The notes: generated by a model from the sequence alone, not told the origin. 64,000 nucleotides of DNA from Lysobacterales bacterium (GCA_016721845.1 JADKHK010000008.1:1-64000); one strand, 5' to 3'. Shown: positions 12,420 through 22,124, numbered from the stretch's first letter. A program made the numbers and translations.

Positions 12420-13181
12420 TCAGAGGGCGCCGGAATAGAAGCGCTGGAACTGTTCGAATACGGCGGCGTCGAACTCGCGCAGTGCCTCGGGATCGGAGAA
12501 AAAGGCCTCGGTGGCAACCGCGAAGAATTCCTCCGGCGACTCGGCCGCATACGGATCGATGGCCGTATCGGGTTCGGCATCGGCCTCGTCGGCGGCTTCC
12601 ACAGTATCGCGCAATGCATTGAACGCGGTCTGCATCGTCGCGATCCATAGGCGGCGTGCGGCGAGGTCGCGGATCACCGGCACGCCGTCGCAGGCGCCGT
12701 CGCGGGCATCGATCTTGTGGGCGATCTCGTGGAGGATCACGTTGATGCCGGAAAACGGTTCGGCCAGATCGGCCTCGATGTCGGCGACCGAGAGCACGAT
12801 CGGACCGGACTGTTCGTCGGCCTCGCCGATCAGGTCTTCGTCGAATTCGTGGGCGATGCCGTCTTCATCGTGTTCGTGGCGGCGTGCGCGGAACGCACCC
12901 GGATAGAGGATCACGTCGCGCCAGCCGGAGAGCGTGTCATCCGGTCGATGCAGGACCGGCAGGCAGCACTGCGCCGCGACGATCAGGCGCAGGCGTTGAT
13001 CGATCACGAGGTCATGGGCCGCGTGAAATCGCTTGTCGACGAGAAAGCGTGCGATGCAATCGCGCAGGCGCGACTGCGCTTCCGGCGCCAGCCTGTCGAG
13101 CAGGCGAACGTCGCTGCGGACGAGTTCCCATTGCCCATCGTCCAGCGCGACCGGAGCCGCGCGTTGCAGCCACCCGAACAT
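12420..13181 (-). CDS. mtfA: MtfA-type zinc peptidase (M90 family)
   Basis: 253 residues, close to the 265 of E. coli MtfA. The zinc-binding HExxH motif is present in VILHEIAHKID, preceded by the family features LYPGAF and LSVADIEA. In E. coli, MtfA binds the glucose repressor Mlc and has aminopeptidase activity, so a link to sugar uptake control is possible here but unproven. It is convergent with the cyclase gene, with a two-base gap, and lies 4 bases from the small secreted-protein gene transcribed in the same direction. Confidence 0.87.
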   Translation of the reverse strand: MFGWLQRAAPVALDDGQWELVRSDVRLLDRLAPEAQSRLRDCIARFLVDKRFHAAHDLVIDQRLRLIVAAQCCLPVLHRPDDTLSGWRDVILYPGAFRARRHEHDEDGIAHEFDEDLIGEADEQSGPIVLSVADIEADLAEPFSGINVILHEIAHKIDARDGACDGVPVIRDLAARRLWIATMQTAFNALRDTVEAADEADAEPDTAIDPYAAESPEEFFAVATEAFFSDPEALREFDAAVFEQFQRFYSGAL

Positions 13182-13184
13182 CGA

Positions 13185-13454
13185 TCAGCTGGCGGACTTC
13201 AGCGTGCCCGGCAGCAGGGCCTTCCAGCGCTGGCGAGCCGCCTTGTTGCTCGGCTTGGTCACGACGGTGTTGCCCACGGCCGGCGCCGTTGCGGCGGCTG
13301 CGGCCGGCTCGCCCAGATCCACGGCATCGCTGCGATTGGACGGGCAGGGCAGTTCCGACTGCTGCAGGCTCGACACCGACGTCTTGGCCACGACCGTAGC
13401 CGACGCGAGCAATGCGAGGGACGCGAAAACGAACGACAGGGCGGGTCGGAACAT
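13185..13454 (-). CDS. Small secreted protein of unknown function
   Basis: 89 residues starting at MFRPALSF. The first 23 residues form a clear Sec signal peptide (hydrophobic run FVFASLALLASATVVA, cleavage likely after VVA). The mature part is Ala/Pro-rich and low-complexity with a single Cys and no known domain. It sits upstream of mtfA on the same strand with almost no gap, so the two are probably cotranscribed. The function is not recognised. Confidence 0.5.
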   Translation of the reverse strand: MFRPALSFVFASLALLASATVVAKTSVSSLQQSELPCPSNRSDAVDLGEPAAAAATAPAVGNTVVTKPSNKAARQRWKALLPGTLKSAS

Positions 13455-13644
13455 CGGAGTCTCCAAGTCACGAACGGGCCGGACGCCGCACGCTTGGCGG
13501 CATCCTGACCCCGGGTTTTTCAAAGCGCAAGTGCTGGGATTCACGACGGCACAGGAAGGTTGCATCCGTTGTTGACGCAGCGCAGCAAGCCGAAACCGGT
13601 TGCGCTGCCTACACTCGCGGCTCGGTTTCCAAGGGGAGCAGCGC

Positions 13645-15465
13645 TTGGCTGCACAGATCAGCGTGCAACGCCTGTCGGGTTACGGCCTGCGTCGGGCATT
13701 GATGGCGGGCATCCAGCGGGTCATTGCCCGCCGCGACGAGATCAATCGCATCAACGTCTTTCCGGTGCCGGACGGTGATACCGGGACCAATCTGGCGTTC
13801 ACCCTGAGTGCCGTACTGCAGGGCGTGCGTGCGCCCAGACTCGCGAGCGCCGGCGAAGTGTTGCGACGTGCCGCCGCCGAGGCGATCGACGGCGCGCGCG
13901 GCAATTCCGGCGCCATCCTCGCGCAGTTCTTCCAGGGCGTGTCCGAGGCGCTCGGCCCGAGCAAGCGCCTGACTCCGGACGCGTTGGCGCGCGCGGTGTC
14001 GCGCGGCTCGTCGCTGGCGCGCGAAGCCATGGCCGAACCGCGCGAGGGCACGATCCTGAGCGTGATCCAGGCATTCGCGATCTCGTTGCGCGAGCAGGCC
14101 GATTGCGGCCGCGATTTTCGCACCGGCTTCCGCAATGCCTTGACCGTGGCCCGCGAGGCGCTCCGGCATACGCCCGATCAACTCGCGGCGTTGCGTGCCG
14201 CCGGTGTGGTCGATGCCGGCGCACTCGGTTTCGTCGACCTGCTTGAAGGCATCGACGAATTCATCGAGACCGGGCGGCGCGCGGACGACAGCGACCTGCC
14301 CGAAGAACTGGCTGCTGCCGGGGTGGAAACTGCGCGGGGTGGCGAATACACCGAAGGCCACCGCTATTGCACCGAGTGCGTGATCAGCAGCGAGGCGGTC
14401 GATCGCGGCGCGTTGAAAGCGGCGTTGCTGGCGATGCCGATTTCAAGCCTGGTCATCGCGGGGACGCGCGAAAAGGTGCGCATCCATGCCCATCTCGACG
14501 AGCCGACCCTGTTGTTCGAGACCGCGGCGCGCTTCGGCGCGGTCTCGCGCGAGAAAGCCGACGACATGCGCGCGCAATCGAAGTCGGCGCACTCGCGCCG
14601 CGAACAGGTCGCGATCGTGGCCGATTCCGGTGCGGACATTCCGGCCGAGGCGATGGATCGTCTGAACATCCATCTGGTGCCGGTGCGGTTGTCGATCGGG
14701 GGGCGTGACTTCCTTGATCGCGTGTCGATCTCGCCCCGCGAGTTCTACAACGAATTGCGCACCAGCCCGGTGCCGCCGCGCACCTCGCAACCGCCGCCGG
14801 GCGATTTCCGTCGCCTGTTCGAGTTCCTGCTGTCGCATCACGAGCGGGTCATCGACGTGTCGCTGGCGCGGGGTTTGTCGGGCACGCTGCAGTCGGCCGA
14901 GAGTGCCGCCAGTCGTACCGATCCGGCGCGTGTCGCGGTGTTCGACAGTTGCAATGGCTCGGCCGGACAGGGTCTGCTGACCATCTGGGCGGCCGAAGCC
15001 GCGCTCGCCGGCTGGTCGTCCGAACGCATCGTCGAGGGTCTGGCGCGCATGCGTCCGCGCAGCACGCTGTACGCCGTCGTGAGGGACATTCGCTACGGCA
15101 TTCGCGGAGGTCGTGCGCCGAAGCTGGCTGGACCACTGACGCGTCTGCTGCGCTTCTCGCCCGTCGTGAAGAGCAAGGTCGATGGCCGTCTCGGTCTCGC
15201 CGGTGCGGTCTGGGGGCGCGAGGACTTGCCCGAGAAGTTCGCGCGCAATATCGCGAAGCGGCTCGATCCCTCGCGCCAGTGGCGCCTCGTCATCGGTCAC
15301 TGCGACTGCGCCGAAGACGCGGAGCGCGTGCATGCGACCCTGTTGCGCAGCGTGCGCAACATCGATCGTGCCTGGGTGATGGAGGCCGGTGTCGCGATCG
15401 GCGCGCATGCCGGGCCGGGGTCACTGGTGATCGGCGTGCAGGACTACGAGCCGCCGCAGCCGTGA
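13645..15465 (+). CDS. FakA-FakB-like fusion: DAK2 kinase domain plus DegV fatty-acid-binding domain
   Basis: 606 residues from a TTG start set 6 bases after AAGGGGAG. Residues 1-205 are a DAK2 (Dak phosphatase-like) nucleotide-binding domain with the metal-binding PDGDTGTN and GARGNSGAILAQFF. Residues about 235-315 match the FakA middle region (YCTEC, IHAHLDEP, DDMRAQ). Residues about 322-600 are a DegV domain (VADSGADIP, ARGLSGTLQSAE). In Firmicutes, FakA phosphorylates fatty acids carried by separate DegV proteins (FakB) to give acyl-phosphate. Here the parts form one chain. The stop overlaps the start of plsY, whose enzyme uses acyl-phosphate. Biochemistry is inferred from these domains. 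Confidence 0.82.
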   Translation: MAAQISVQRLSGYGLRRALMAGIQRVIARRDEINRINVFPVPDGDTGTNLAFTLSAVLQGVRAPRLASAGEVLRRAAAEAIDGARGNSGAILAQFFQGVSEALGPSKRLTPDALARAVSRGSSLAREAMAEPREGTILSVIQAFAISLREQADCGRDFRTGFRNALTVAREALRHTPDQLAALRAAGVVDAGALGFVDLLEGIDEFIETGRRADDSDLPEELAAAGVETARGGEYTEGHRYCTECVISSEAVDRGALKAALLAMPISSLVIAGTREKVRIHAHLDEPTLLFETAARFGAVSREKADDMRAQSKSAHSRREQVAIVADSGADIPAEAMDRLNIHLVPVRLSIGGRDFLDRVSISPREFYNELRTSPVPPRTSQPPPGDFRRLFEFLLSHHERVIDVSLARGLSGTLQSAESAASRTDPARVAVFDSCNGSAGQGLLTIWAAEAALAGWSSERIVEGLARMRPRSTLYAVVRDIRYGIRGGRAPKLAGPLTRLLRFSPVVKSKVDGRLGLAGAVWGREDLPEKFARNIAKRLDPSRQWRLVIGHCDCAEDAERVHATLLRSVRNIDRAWVMEAGVAIGAHAGPGSLVIGVQDYEPPQP

Positions 15466-16100
15466 TGTTCGTGGTCGTCGGCAAGCTGCTCGTCGCTTAC
15501 CTGATCGGTTCCGTTTCCGGCAGCCTGCTGCTCGGGCGCTGGCGCGGCGTCGACATCCGTACCCTCGGCAGCGGCAATGCCGGCGGCACCAACGCCCTGC
15601 GGACGCAAGGCCTGAGATTCGCGCTCGGCGTCATGCTGATCGATGTCGGCAAGGGGGCCTTGGCCACCTGGATCGGATTGCAGGGCGAGGCCGAGGCGAC
15701 GATGGCACTGCGCGTCGCCCTTGGCTGCGGCTTCGCGGCGGTACTTGGCCATGTCTGGCCGATCTTCCACGGCTTCCGTGGCGGCAAGGGCGTCGCCACC
15801 GTGATCGGTCTGTTGCTGGTGTTGTGGCCGATGCTGCTGCTGCCGATGATCGGGGTGTTCGCCCTGGTGCTGACCACGACCGGCTATGTCGGACTGGGTT
15901 CGATCCTGGCCGGATTCACGATGTTGCCGGCGGCGTGGGGGCTGACGCGCGGCGCGCTCGCGATCGAATGGTGGATCTCGGGCGCCGTCATCGCGTTGTT
16001 CTTGCTGTACACGCATCGCGTGAACGTGCAGCGCCTGCGTGCCGGTAGCGAAAACCGCTTCGACAAGGTGCGCGTGCTGGCACGCCTGTTCCGTCGATGA
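15465..16100 (+). CDS. plsY: Acyl-phosphate:glycerol-3-phosphate acyltransferase
   Basis: 211 residues, integral membrane protein. It transfers an acyl chain from acyl-phosphate to glycerol-3-phosphate, the first step of phospholipid synthesis. PlsY signatures are visible: GSVSGSLLLGR, RTLGSGNAGGTNALR, and HVWPIFHGFRGGKGVAT, with several hydrophobic membrane spans between. The ATG shares one base with the stop of the preceding gene (TGATG) and its own stop overlaps birA by four bases, so it is translationally coupled on both sides. A GTG one codon upstream is an alternative start. Confidence 0.93.
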   Translation: MFVVVGKLLVAYLIGSVSGSLLLGRWRGVDIRTLGSGNAGGTNALRTQGLRFALGVMLIDVGKGALATWIGLQGEAEATMALRVALGCGFAAVLGHVWPIFHGFRGGKGVATVIGLLLVLWPMLLLPMIGVFALVLTTTGYVGLGSILAGFTMLPAAWGLTRGALAIEWWISGAVIALFLLYTHRVNVQRLRAGSENRFDKVRVLARLFRR

Positions 16101-17071
16101 ATCCGCAGTCGCTTGAAGCTTTGCTCGATTTGCTCGGGAATGGCGCCGCACACAATGGCGAAGCCTTGGCGCGGGCGCTCGGGATGTCGCGCGCGGCCGT
16201 GTGGAAGAAGATCGAAGCCTTGCGCGCGCTCGGGGTCGAGATCGAAGGCCGTGCCGGCAGCGGTTATGCGCTGGCGCGGCCGATCGCGCGTCTGGATGCG
16301 GCGCGAATCCGCGCCGGATTGTCGGCGATGACGAATGCGGCGCTGAGCGATCTGCGCATCGAGGCGGTGATCGATTCGACCAATGCCGCGCAGCGCGCCG
16401 ATGCCGCCAGTCTGGCGTCCGGCAGCGTGCTGCTGGCGGAAGCGCAGACCGCCGGGCGCGGGCGACGCGGACGGACGTGGGCCTCGCCGTTCGCAGCCGG
16501 CTTCCTCGGATCTCTTTTCTGGCGCTTCGAGCGCGGACTCGCCGATCTCGGCGGACTCAGCCTCGCGGTCGGCATTGCCCTGGCCGAGGCCTGGCGCGCG
16601 CAGGGCCTCGACGTGCGGGTGAAGTGGCCGAACGATCTCTGGATCGATGGCCGCAAGCTGGCCGGCCTGCTGGTCGAAGCGGGCGGCGAGTTCCATGGGC
16701 CGAGCCATGCGGTGGTCGGGTTGGGGCTGAACATCGCGTTGCCGCCGGCGATACGCGATGGGCTCGGTCAGCCGGTGACCGACCTCGCGACGCACTTGCC
16801 GGACGCCATGCCGCGCAATGTCGCGGTCGCGATCTGCATCGACGCACTGTTCGCGGCGTTGCAGGAATTCGACCGCGAGGGCTTTTCGCCCTTCGTCGCG
16901 CGCTGGGGCGCAGTCGATGCATTGGTGGATCACGGCGTGACCGTGCATGAAGCGAACGGCCGCTGGACCGGCATCGCCCGCGGCATCGACGACCGTGGTC
17001 GCCTGCAGGTGCAGACCGAGGCGGCGATGCGCGTGGTCGACGCCGGCGAGATCAGCATTAGACTGGCCTGA
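16097..17071 (+). CDS. birA: Bifunctional biotin-[acetyl-CoA carboxylase] ligase / biotin repressor
   Basis: 324 residues. The N-terminal 60 or so residues form a winged helix (ALARALGMSRAAVWKKIEALRALG), so this is the repressor type. The ligase core has the biotin-adenylate motif GRGRRGRTW, the KWPNDLW motif, KLAGLLVEA and GLGLNI, followed by the C-terminal SH3-like domain. It attaches biotin to AccB and probably represses biotin synthesis genes elsewhere. The start overlaps the plsY stop by four bases (ATGA), and coaX starts at its own stop. Confidence 0.95.
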   Translation: MNPQSLEALLDLLGNGAAHNGEALARALGMSRAAVWKKIEALRALGVEIEGRAGSGYALARPIARLDAARIRAGLSAMTNAALSDLRIEAVIDSTNAAQRADAASLASGSVLLAEAQTAGRGRRGRTWASPFAAGFLGSLFWRFERGLADLGGLSLAVGIALAEAWRAQGLDVRVKWPNDLWIDGRKLAGLLVEAGGEFHGPSHAVVGLGLNIALPPAIRDGLGQPVTDLATHLPDAMPRNVAVAICIDALFAALQEFDREGFSPFVARWGAVDALVDHGVTVHEANGRWTGIARGIDDRGRLQVQTEAAMRVVDAGEISIRLA

Positions 17072-17832
17072 TGGACTTGCTGTTCGATCTCGGCAACACG
17101 CGGATGAAGATCGCCTGTCGCGATGCCACGGGCGTGCGCGCGCTGGACGCGCTGGCCTGGGACGCGCCGGACTTTCTCGCGCAGTGGCATGCGCTCGAAC
17201 TCGCGGCACCGGAGCGCATCGCGATTGCGAACGTGACGCGCAGCCATCGTCTGGATGCACTGCGCGCCTTGCTCGGCGTGCGTTTCCCCACGGTTCCGAT
17301 CCGCATCGCGCAGACCGAGGCGCAGTGCGGACGCCTGCACATCGCCTATGCACAGCCGGAGAAACTCGGCGTCGACCGATTCCTCGCGCTGCTCGCGGCG
17401 TCGCAGTCAGCGCAATTGCAACTGCTGGTTGGTGTCGGCACGGCGATGACCATCGACGCGCTGGCCGCGGACGGGCAGCATTTCGGTGGATCGATCGTGC
17501 CGGGCCTGCGCTTGATGCGCGAGGCAATGACGCGGGCCGCGCCGAACGTCGACTGGCACGAAGGCGCCTATTGCACGGACTTCGCCAGCGACACCGCGTC
17601 TGCACTCGAGTCCGGGATCTGGTGCGCGTTGGCGGGCTCGGTCGAACGCAGCGTGCTGCGCCTGGCGATGCGTGCTGAATCGGCGCCCCAGATCATCCTG
17701 CACGGCGGCGATGCACCGATGCTCGCTGCGCAACTTGGAACGCCGGCGCGTCGCGATGCGCTTCTGGTGATGCGCGGACTCGCCGCGTATCTCGATGCCG
17801 GCATGGCACAATCGCGCGCCTCATCTGACTGA
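17071..17832 (+). CDS. coaX: Type III pantothenate kinase
   Basis: 253 residues. It phosphorylates pantothenate, the first step of coenzyme A synthesis. Family motifs are DLGNTRMK at the N-terminus (phosphate loop), GVDRFLAL and VGVGTAMTIDAL with the catalytic Asp, then GGSIVPGL. It begins within the birA stop (TGATG), following the common birA-coaX gene order, and is followed 8 bases later by a SPOR-domain gene. Confidence 0.94.
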   Translation: MDLLFDLGNTRMKIACRDATGVRALDALAWDAPDFLAQWHALELAAPERIAIANVTRSHRLDALRALLGVRFPTVPIRIAQTEAQCGRLHIAYAQPEKLGVDRFLALLAASQSAQLQLLVGVGTAMTIDALAADGQHFGGSIVPGLRLMREAMTRAAPNVDWHEGAYCTDFASDTASALESGIWCALAGSVERSVLRLAMRAESAPQIILHGGDAPMLAAQLGTPARRDALLVMRGLAAYLDAGMAQSRASSD

Positions 17833-17840
17833 GTCCTGCG

Positions 17841-18515
17841 ATGTTCGCGCGTGTCCTGTTCCTGCTGCTGCTGGCTGCCAACCTCGGTTTCGGGGTCTGG
17901 CTGGTGCTTGCGCCACCGGTGGCGGTGGCGCAGTTGCCGCCGGCCGATGCGGGCGTGACGCAACTGACGCTGTTGAACGAGCGCGACGGTGCGCTGGCGG
18001 ATGCCGCCGAACTGGCGCGCGCGCCGGAGCCGATCGGCGCCGATCGCGATCTGCGGTGCACGACGCTCGGTCCGTTTCCGACCCAGTCCGACCTGCGCCG
18101 GGCGATGTCGGTGCTGACGCCGCTGACCGAGCGCATCCAGTTCCGCGAGTCGCGCGCGTTGCGTTCGCGCGGCTGGTGGGTGTATTTGCCGGCGTTCGCA
18201 TCGCGCGATGCAGCGCTGTCGGCTGCGCGCGAGTTGTCCTCGAAGGGTGTGCGTGATTACTACGTCGTGACCGCCGGCGATCAGGAAAACACCATCTCGC
18301 TGGGTTTGTTCCGTGATGGCGACAATGCCGCGCGTCGCCGCGACGAAGTCAAGGCGCTGGGCCTCGACGTGCAGCTCAATGAACGCACCGAGGACACGCC
18401 CGAATACTGGCTGGATTACGCGGTGTCGCCGACCCAGCAATTCGACTGGCGCGACCGCGTGCCGGACCGCCTGGAGCTGTCGGCGCGCGACCTGCCCTGC
18501 GGCCAGTTGCGCTAG
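17841..18515 (+). CDS. SPOR-like domain membrane-anchored protein
   Basis: 224 residues with one N-terminal transmembrane anchor (FLLLLAANLGFGVWLVLAPPV) and a periplasmic remainder. Residues about 70-165 resemble a SPOR domain: 'LGPF' followed by the pattern WWVYLPAFASRDAALSAARELSSKGVRDYYV and SLGLFRDGDNAARR. SPOR domains bind denuded septal peptidoglycan, and a SPOR gene often follows birA-coaX in Lysobacterales. Last gene of the overlapping operon; a tRNA gene follows 20 bases downstream. Confidence 0.75.
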   Translation: MFARVLFLLLLAANLGFGVWLVLAPPVAVAQLPPADAGVTQLTLLNERDGALADAAELARAPEPIGADRDLRCTTLGPFPTQSDLRRAMSVLTPLTERIQFRESRALRSRGWWVYLPAFASRDAALSAARELSSKGVRDYYVVTAGDQENTISLGLFRDGDNAARRRDEVKALGLDVQLNERTEDTPEYWLDYAVSPTQQFDWRDRVPDRLELSARDLPCGQLR

Positions 18516-18535
18516 ACTCGCGCCCCGTTCACGGT

Positions 18536-18608
18536 GCCGGCGTAGCTCAGTTGGTAGAGCAACCGCCTTGTAAGCGGTAGGTCGGGGGTTCGACTCCCTT
18601 CGCCGGCA
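18536..18608 (+). tRNA. tRNA-Thr (anticodon UGU)
   Basis: A 73-base cloverleaf. The acceptor stem GCCGGCG pairs with CGCCGGC and is followed by discriminator A. The D arm has AGCTCAGTTGGTAGAGC, the anticodon stem is ACCGC/GCGGT around loop CTTGTAA, and the T arm contains GGTTCGACTCC. The anticodon TGT reads ACA threonine codons. The 3' CCA is not encoded. Confidence 0.97.
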
Positions 18609-18636
18609 TGTCTTCTTCGCGTCCTGCGAGTACCCG

Positions 18637-18951
18637 ATGTCCGATCCCGTTGCTGCGCTGCATGCCCGTTATCGCGCCAGTTTTCCGGACAAGCGCGACG
18701 AGTTGCAGGCGGCGCTCGTGCGTTGGCGCCAAACGCCAGCCGCGATCGACTCCATTGCCGCGCTGTACTTGCTGGTGCACAAGCTGGCCGGCTCCGCGGG
18801 CGCCTACGGGTTCGATGCGCTGGCCGACGTCGCGCGCGTCGCCGACCGCCTGCTGCAAGCCCACGCGCGTGGCGGCGAAGCGCTGACGCTGACGCAAATC
18901 GCGCCGATCGAAGCGGCCGTCAGCGCCGTGGTCGATGCATTGCAGGCTTGA
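18637..18951 (+). CDS. Histidine phosphotransfer (Hpt) domain protein
   Basis: 104 residues, all helical, consisting of a single Hpt domain. The phosphorylatable histidine lies in VHKLAGSAGAYGFDAL, matching the H-x-L-x-G-S-A consensus. Stand-alone Hpt proteins relay phosphate between hybrid sensor kinases and response regulators. No kinase or receiver gene is nearby, so its partners must be elsewhere. It starts 28 bases after the tRNA and ends just before the convergent secreted-protein gene. Confidence 0.82.
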   Translation: MSDPVAALHARYRASFPDKRDELQAALVRWRQTPAAIDSIAALYLLVHKLAGSAGAYGFDALADVARVADRLLQAHARGGEALTLTQIAPIEAAVSAVVDALQA

Positions 18952-18961
18952 CCGGAGTCGC

Positions 18962-21072
18962 TCAGGGCGTGGATTCCTCTGGCCAACGCCAGGGACGCAA
19001 CTGGCAGGTCTGCATGCGACCGTAGCGGTCGATTTGATACGGCGGCGCGATGTCGCCGGTCGCGCGTTCGCCATCGTTCGCGCAGAGTTCCAGTCGGTCC
19101 ACTTCGACACCACTGTCGCTGCGAAACCAGCGCAGACGTTCGCTGGCGTCGCGCAGGTCGATGGTGATGGCCGGTCGCGGCGGAGTGGCTGTGGGCGGCG
19201 CTGCACGCAAGACTTGACCCAGCCAGCGGTAGCACGCCGGCTGATCGGCGGTACTGCCGAATGCATGCAGGCCGCAGCCGCTGCGTGGACAGCCGCTGTC
19301 GGTGTCATCGATCTCGTAGACATCGACGGCCAGATCCTCGATCCATCGTTGTCCCTGAAGGATGAAACGCGGATAGACCGAGCTGAGCAGTTCACGGCGA
19401 CTGGTGCAGCGTGCGTCGAACCGTCCGAAGTATCCGGACTCCCAATCCATGCTCAGCGATTCGACATCGGCGACGTCCGCTTGCGGGTCGTCCGAGATTC
19501 GACCGTAGCGCTCATCCCAGACCTTGCGGGCAGCGTCGAGATCGGCGTCCCGTGGTGTCGATGCCGTCATCGTGCATGGGGCCGAAGCGCCTGCAGGATT
19601 GAACGCGCGCAACTGCAGCGTCAGTGCCGTGTCGGCCGGGAGGCCGTGAAGCTCGAAGCGCTCGGTATTGCGATCCGTCAGGATCATGCGCCGGCAGCCT
19701 GCAGCCGAGTCGGCCAGGCAGGTCGTCAGTTCGAAGCCGTATTCGTTGTCTGATCGGTCGCCCCAATGAATGGACAGGGCATAGGGCGATATCGCGTGGA
19801 CCCGGCATTGGTCCGGCGCTTCCGGCGGCTGGTCAGGCAGGGCCGGCATCTGCAGCGAAACCGGTGCGGTCCACGGTGAAGCGCGCCAACGCTTCAGGTC
19901 GTTGGTGGCAACGGCGCGAGTCTTTCCACTGCAGACGCGAGCCAGCGTCGACGTGCGCCCAGTGCCGACCCTCTTCATCCGGGCCGAGCAATGGCCAGGC
20001 ATGTGCCCGCTGCGTCGGCACGACAGAACTCGAATCGACATCGGCCGCGCTCGCCGCCGGCCTTGCAGACCGACGGCTCAAAGCGGATGGCGAGCAGGTT
20101 CGGCAATGCGGCATCGACCGACACGGTCGGGGTCGGCAGGTCGGCGGCATCGATCGTCCTGCCTTGCCATGTCGCCGTGAGTTCGTCACCGCTCTTCCAT
20201 GCCGCAATCGCGATGTCGCCGAGCGGGATTCTCAGCGGTTGGCCATCGTCATTCCATCCGCCGAGCACCAAATCGGCAACGTCGGTTGCGCGGACGGTGG
20301 TCGATACGCGGCCATCGGCATCGGTACTGCCGAAGTTGCGCAACAGGCACTCGCCAACGTAGCGGGCCAACATCACGCCAGCCGCTGCGCGACCATCGGC
20401 AGTTTGCGCGCGCAAGCGAAATGGCCGCTGCTCGCTCAGTTCGATTCGCAGCGATCGGGTGCGTTGCGGATCATCGTCATCCATCAGTTCGATGGCGTGG
20501 TGCTCGTCCCCGACCAGCAACGAGTAGCGCCCCGGCGCCAGTCGCCATCCGATTCGGCCATCCGGGCTGGCGCTCATTCCGAGCCGCATCGGCGACAACG
20601 CCTGCGCCTGTCCGCAGGGACCGACGTGATCGAACACCCGCCCGATCGACCCGTAAGCATGGGCGGCGGGGTGCCCATCGGAGCGCACGACGGTGACTTC
20701 CAGTTCAATGGGTGCCGGCAGGTTGACGAAGGCATCCGCCTGGGCGGCATTGCCCATGCCGGCGAGTGCAGCCCGCCAGTCGTGCGGTAGCGTCGCTTGC
20801 GACGCGCTGGCGTAGACGAGATCGTCCGGGGTCACGATGACCCATTGCCAGCTCCCTTTCGTGTCCAGCAGCGTGGCCGCGACGACATCCTCCGGAATGT
20901 CAGTGGCGCCGTCTGCCACGGTCGCAATCCAGGCGCGTTGATCCGGACCGGTGTACAGATAGAGATCGGCCGCCACGAGCGGCTCGCCGTCGATGGCAAC
21001 GCGAAAATGCGTTTCGGCCATGGCGATGCCCGACATCATCAATGCGCCGACGAACTTCCAGATCCTGGGCAT
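18962..21072 (-). CDS. Secreted protein with a fibronectin type III-like domain; two compensating frameshifts
   Basis: About 700 residues once two shifts are repaired. The start is MPRIWKFVGALMMSGIAMA, a Sec signal peptide. The N-terminal half consists of beta-rich segments (carboxypeptidase-regulatory/Ig style, e.g. RFAIDGEPLVAADLYLYTG-like runs). The second half has an FN3-like stretch (PPEAPDQCRV..., LSIHWGDRSDNEYGFEL, RFELHGLPADTALTLQLRAFN). Reading continuity requires one indel near 19980 and an opposite one near 19915-19925; between them a third frame gives the fitting segment DEEGRHWAHVDAGSRLQWKD. The opposing pair argues for consensus errors. No enzyme motif was seen; function unknown. 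Confidence 0.65.
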
Positions 21073-21212
21073 GACGAACTCCGGGCAATGACGGAAACCC
21101 TAACCGCGATGACTGTTGGCGCGAGGGCGCGATTCGGACAATTTGCCGACGGCGCTCGCCTCGTCACGGACGCCCGGCTATCCTCCGCGCCCCACCTGCG
21201 CGAGCTGCGACC

Positions 21213-22124
21213 ATGCCCATCGTGACCCTGATCGGTGCGCCGACCGACATCGGTGCCGGACATCGCGGTGCGTCGATGGGGCCCGAGGCTTTGCGCGTTG
21301 CGCACATCACCGAGGCCTTGCGCGAGCGCGGGCTGGAAGTCGAGGATCGTGGCAATCTGATCGGGCCGACCAATCCGTGGCAGCCGCCGGTGAACGGTTA
21401 TCGGCACCTGCCCGAAGTCGTGCAGTGGAACCGCAGCGTCTATCACGCCGTGCATGCAGCCCTGGTCGACGGGCGCCTGCCGATCCTGCTGGGCGGCGAC
21501 CATTGCCTTGGTCTCGGCTCGATCACTGCGGTCGCACGCTACTGTCGCGAACAGGGCAAGAAGCTGCTGGTGCTGTGGCTGGACGCGCATGCAGACTTCA
21601 ATACCTCTGACATCACGCCGAGCGGCAATGTCCACGGCATGCCGGTGGCCTGCCTGTGCGGCATCGGTCCGCGCGAGTTGACCCACCTCGGCGGCGACGC
21701 GCCGGCCTTGCGTCCGGACCAGATCCGCCAGATCGGCATCCGCAGCGTCGATGCCGGCGAGAAAAAGCTGGTGCAAGAGCAGGGTCTCGACATCTATGAC
21801 ATGCGCTACATCGACGAGATCGGCATCAAGCGCGCGATGGAAGAGGCCTTGTCCGACATCGATGCGAACACGCATCTGCATGTCAGCTTCGATGTCGATT
21901 TCCTCGATCCGGAGATCGCACCCGGCGTCGGTACCACGGTGCCGGGCGGCCCCAACTATCGCGAAGCGCAATTGGTCATGGAAATGATCGCCGATACCGG
22001 ACGAATGGCCTCGCTCGACATCGTCGAGCTCAATCCGGCCTTCGACGACCACAACCGCACCGCCAAGCTCGCCGTCGATCTGGTCGAGAGCCTGTTCGGC
22101 AAATCGACCTTGATGCGCGCATGA
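21213..22124 (+). CDS. rocF: Arginase
   Basis: 303 residues, the usual arginase length. It hydrolyses arginine to ornithine and urea with a binuclear manganese centre. All metal-binding motifs are present: GGDHCLGLGS, WLDAHADFNT and SFDVDFLDPEIAPGVGT, plus the GNVHGMP segment characteristic of arginases rather than agmatinases. Pathway role: arginine catabolism or ornithine supply. A perfect 14-bp palindrome covers its stop codon (22121-22134). No operon partner is apparent; an ABC exporter follows. Confidence 0.95.
   Translation: MPIVTLIGAPTDIGAGHRGASMGPEALRVAHITEALRERGLEVEDRGNLIGPTNPWQPPVNGYRHLPEVVQWNRSVYHAVHAALVDGRLPILLGGDHCLGLGSITAVARYCREQGKKLLVLWLDAHADFNTSDITPSGNVHGMPVACLCGIGPRELTHLGGDAPALRPDQIRQIGIRSVDAGEKKLVQEQGLDIYDMRYIDEIGIKRAMEEALSDIDANTHLHVSFDVDFLDPEIAPGVGTTVPGGPNYREAQLVMEMIADTGRMASLDIVELNPAFDDHNRTAKLAVDLVESLFGKSTLMRA

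Noticed and set aside
13185..13454. Small secreted protein as an immunity or toxin partner of MtfA
   Set aside because: No toxin or immunity features and no lipobox; only proximity would support it.
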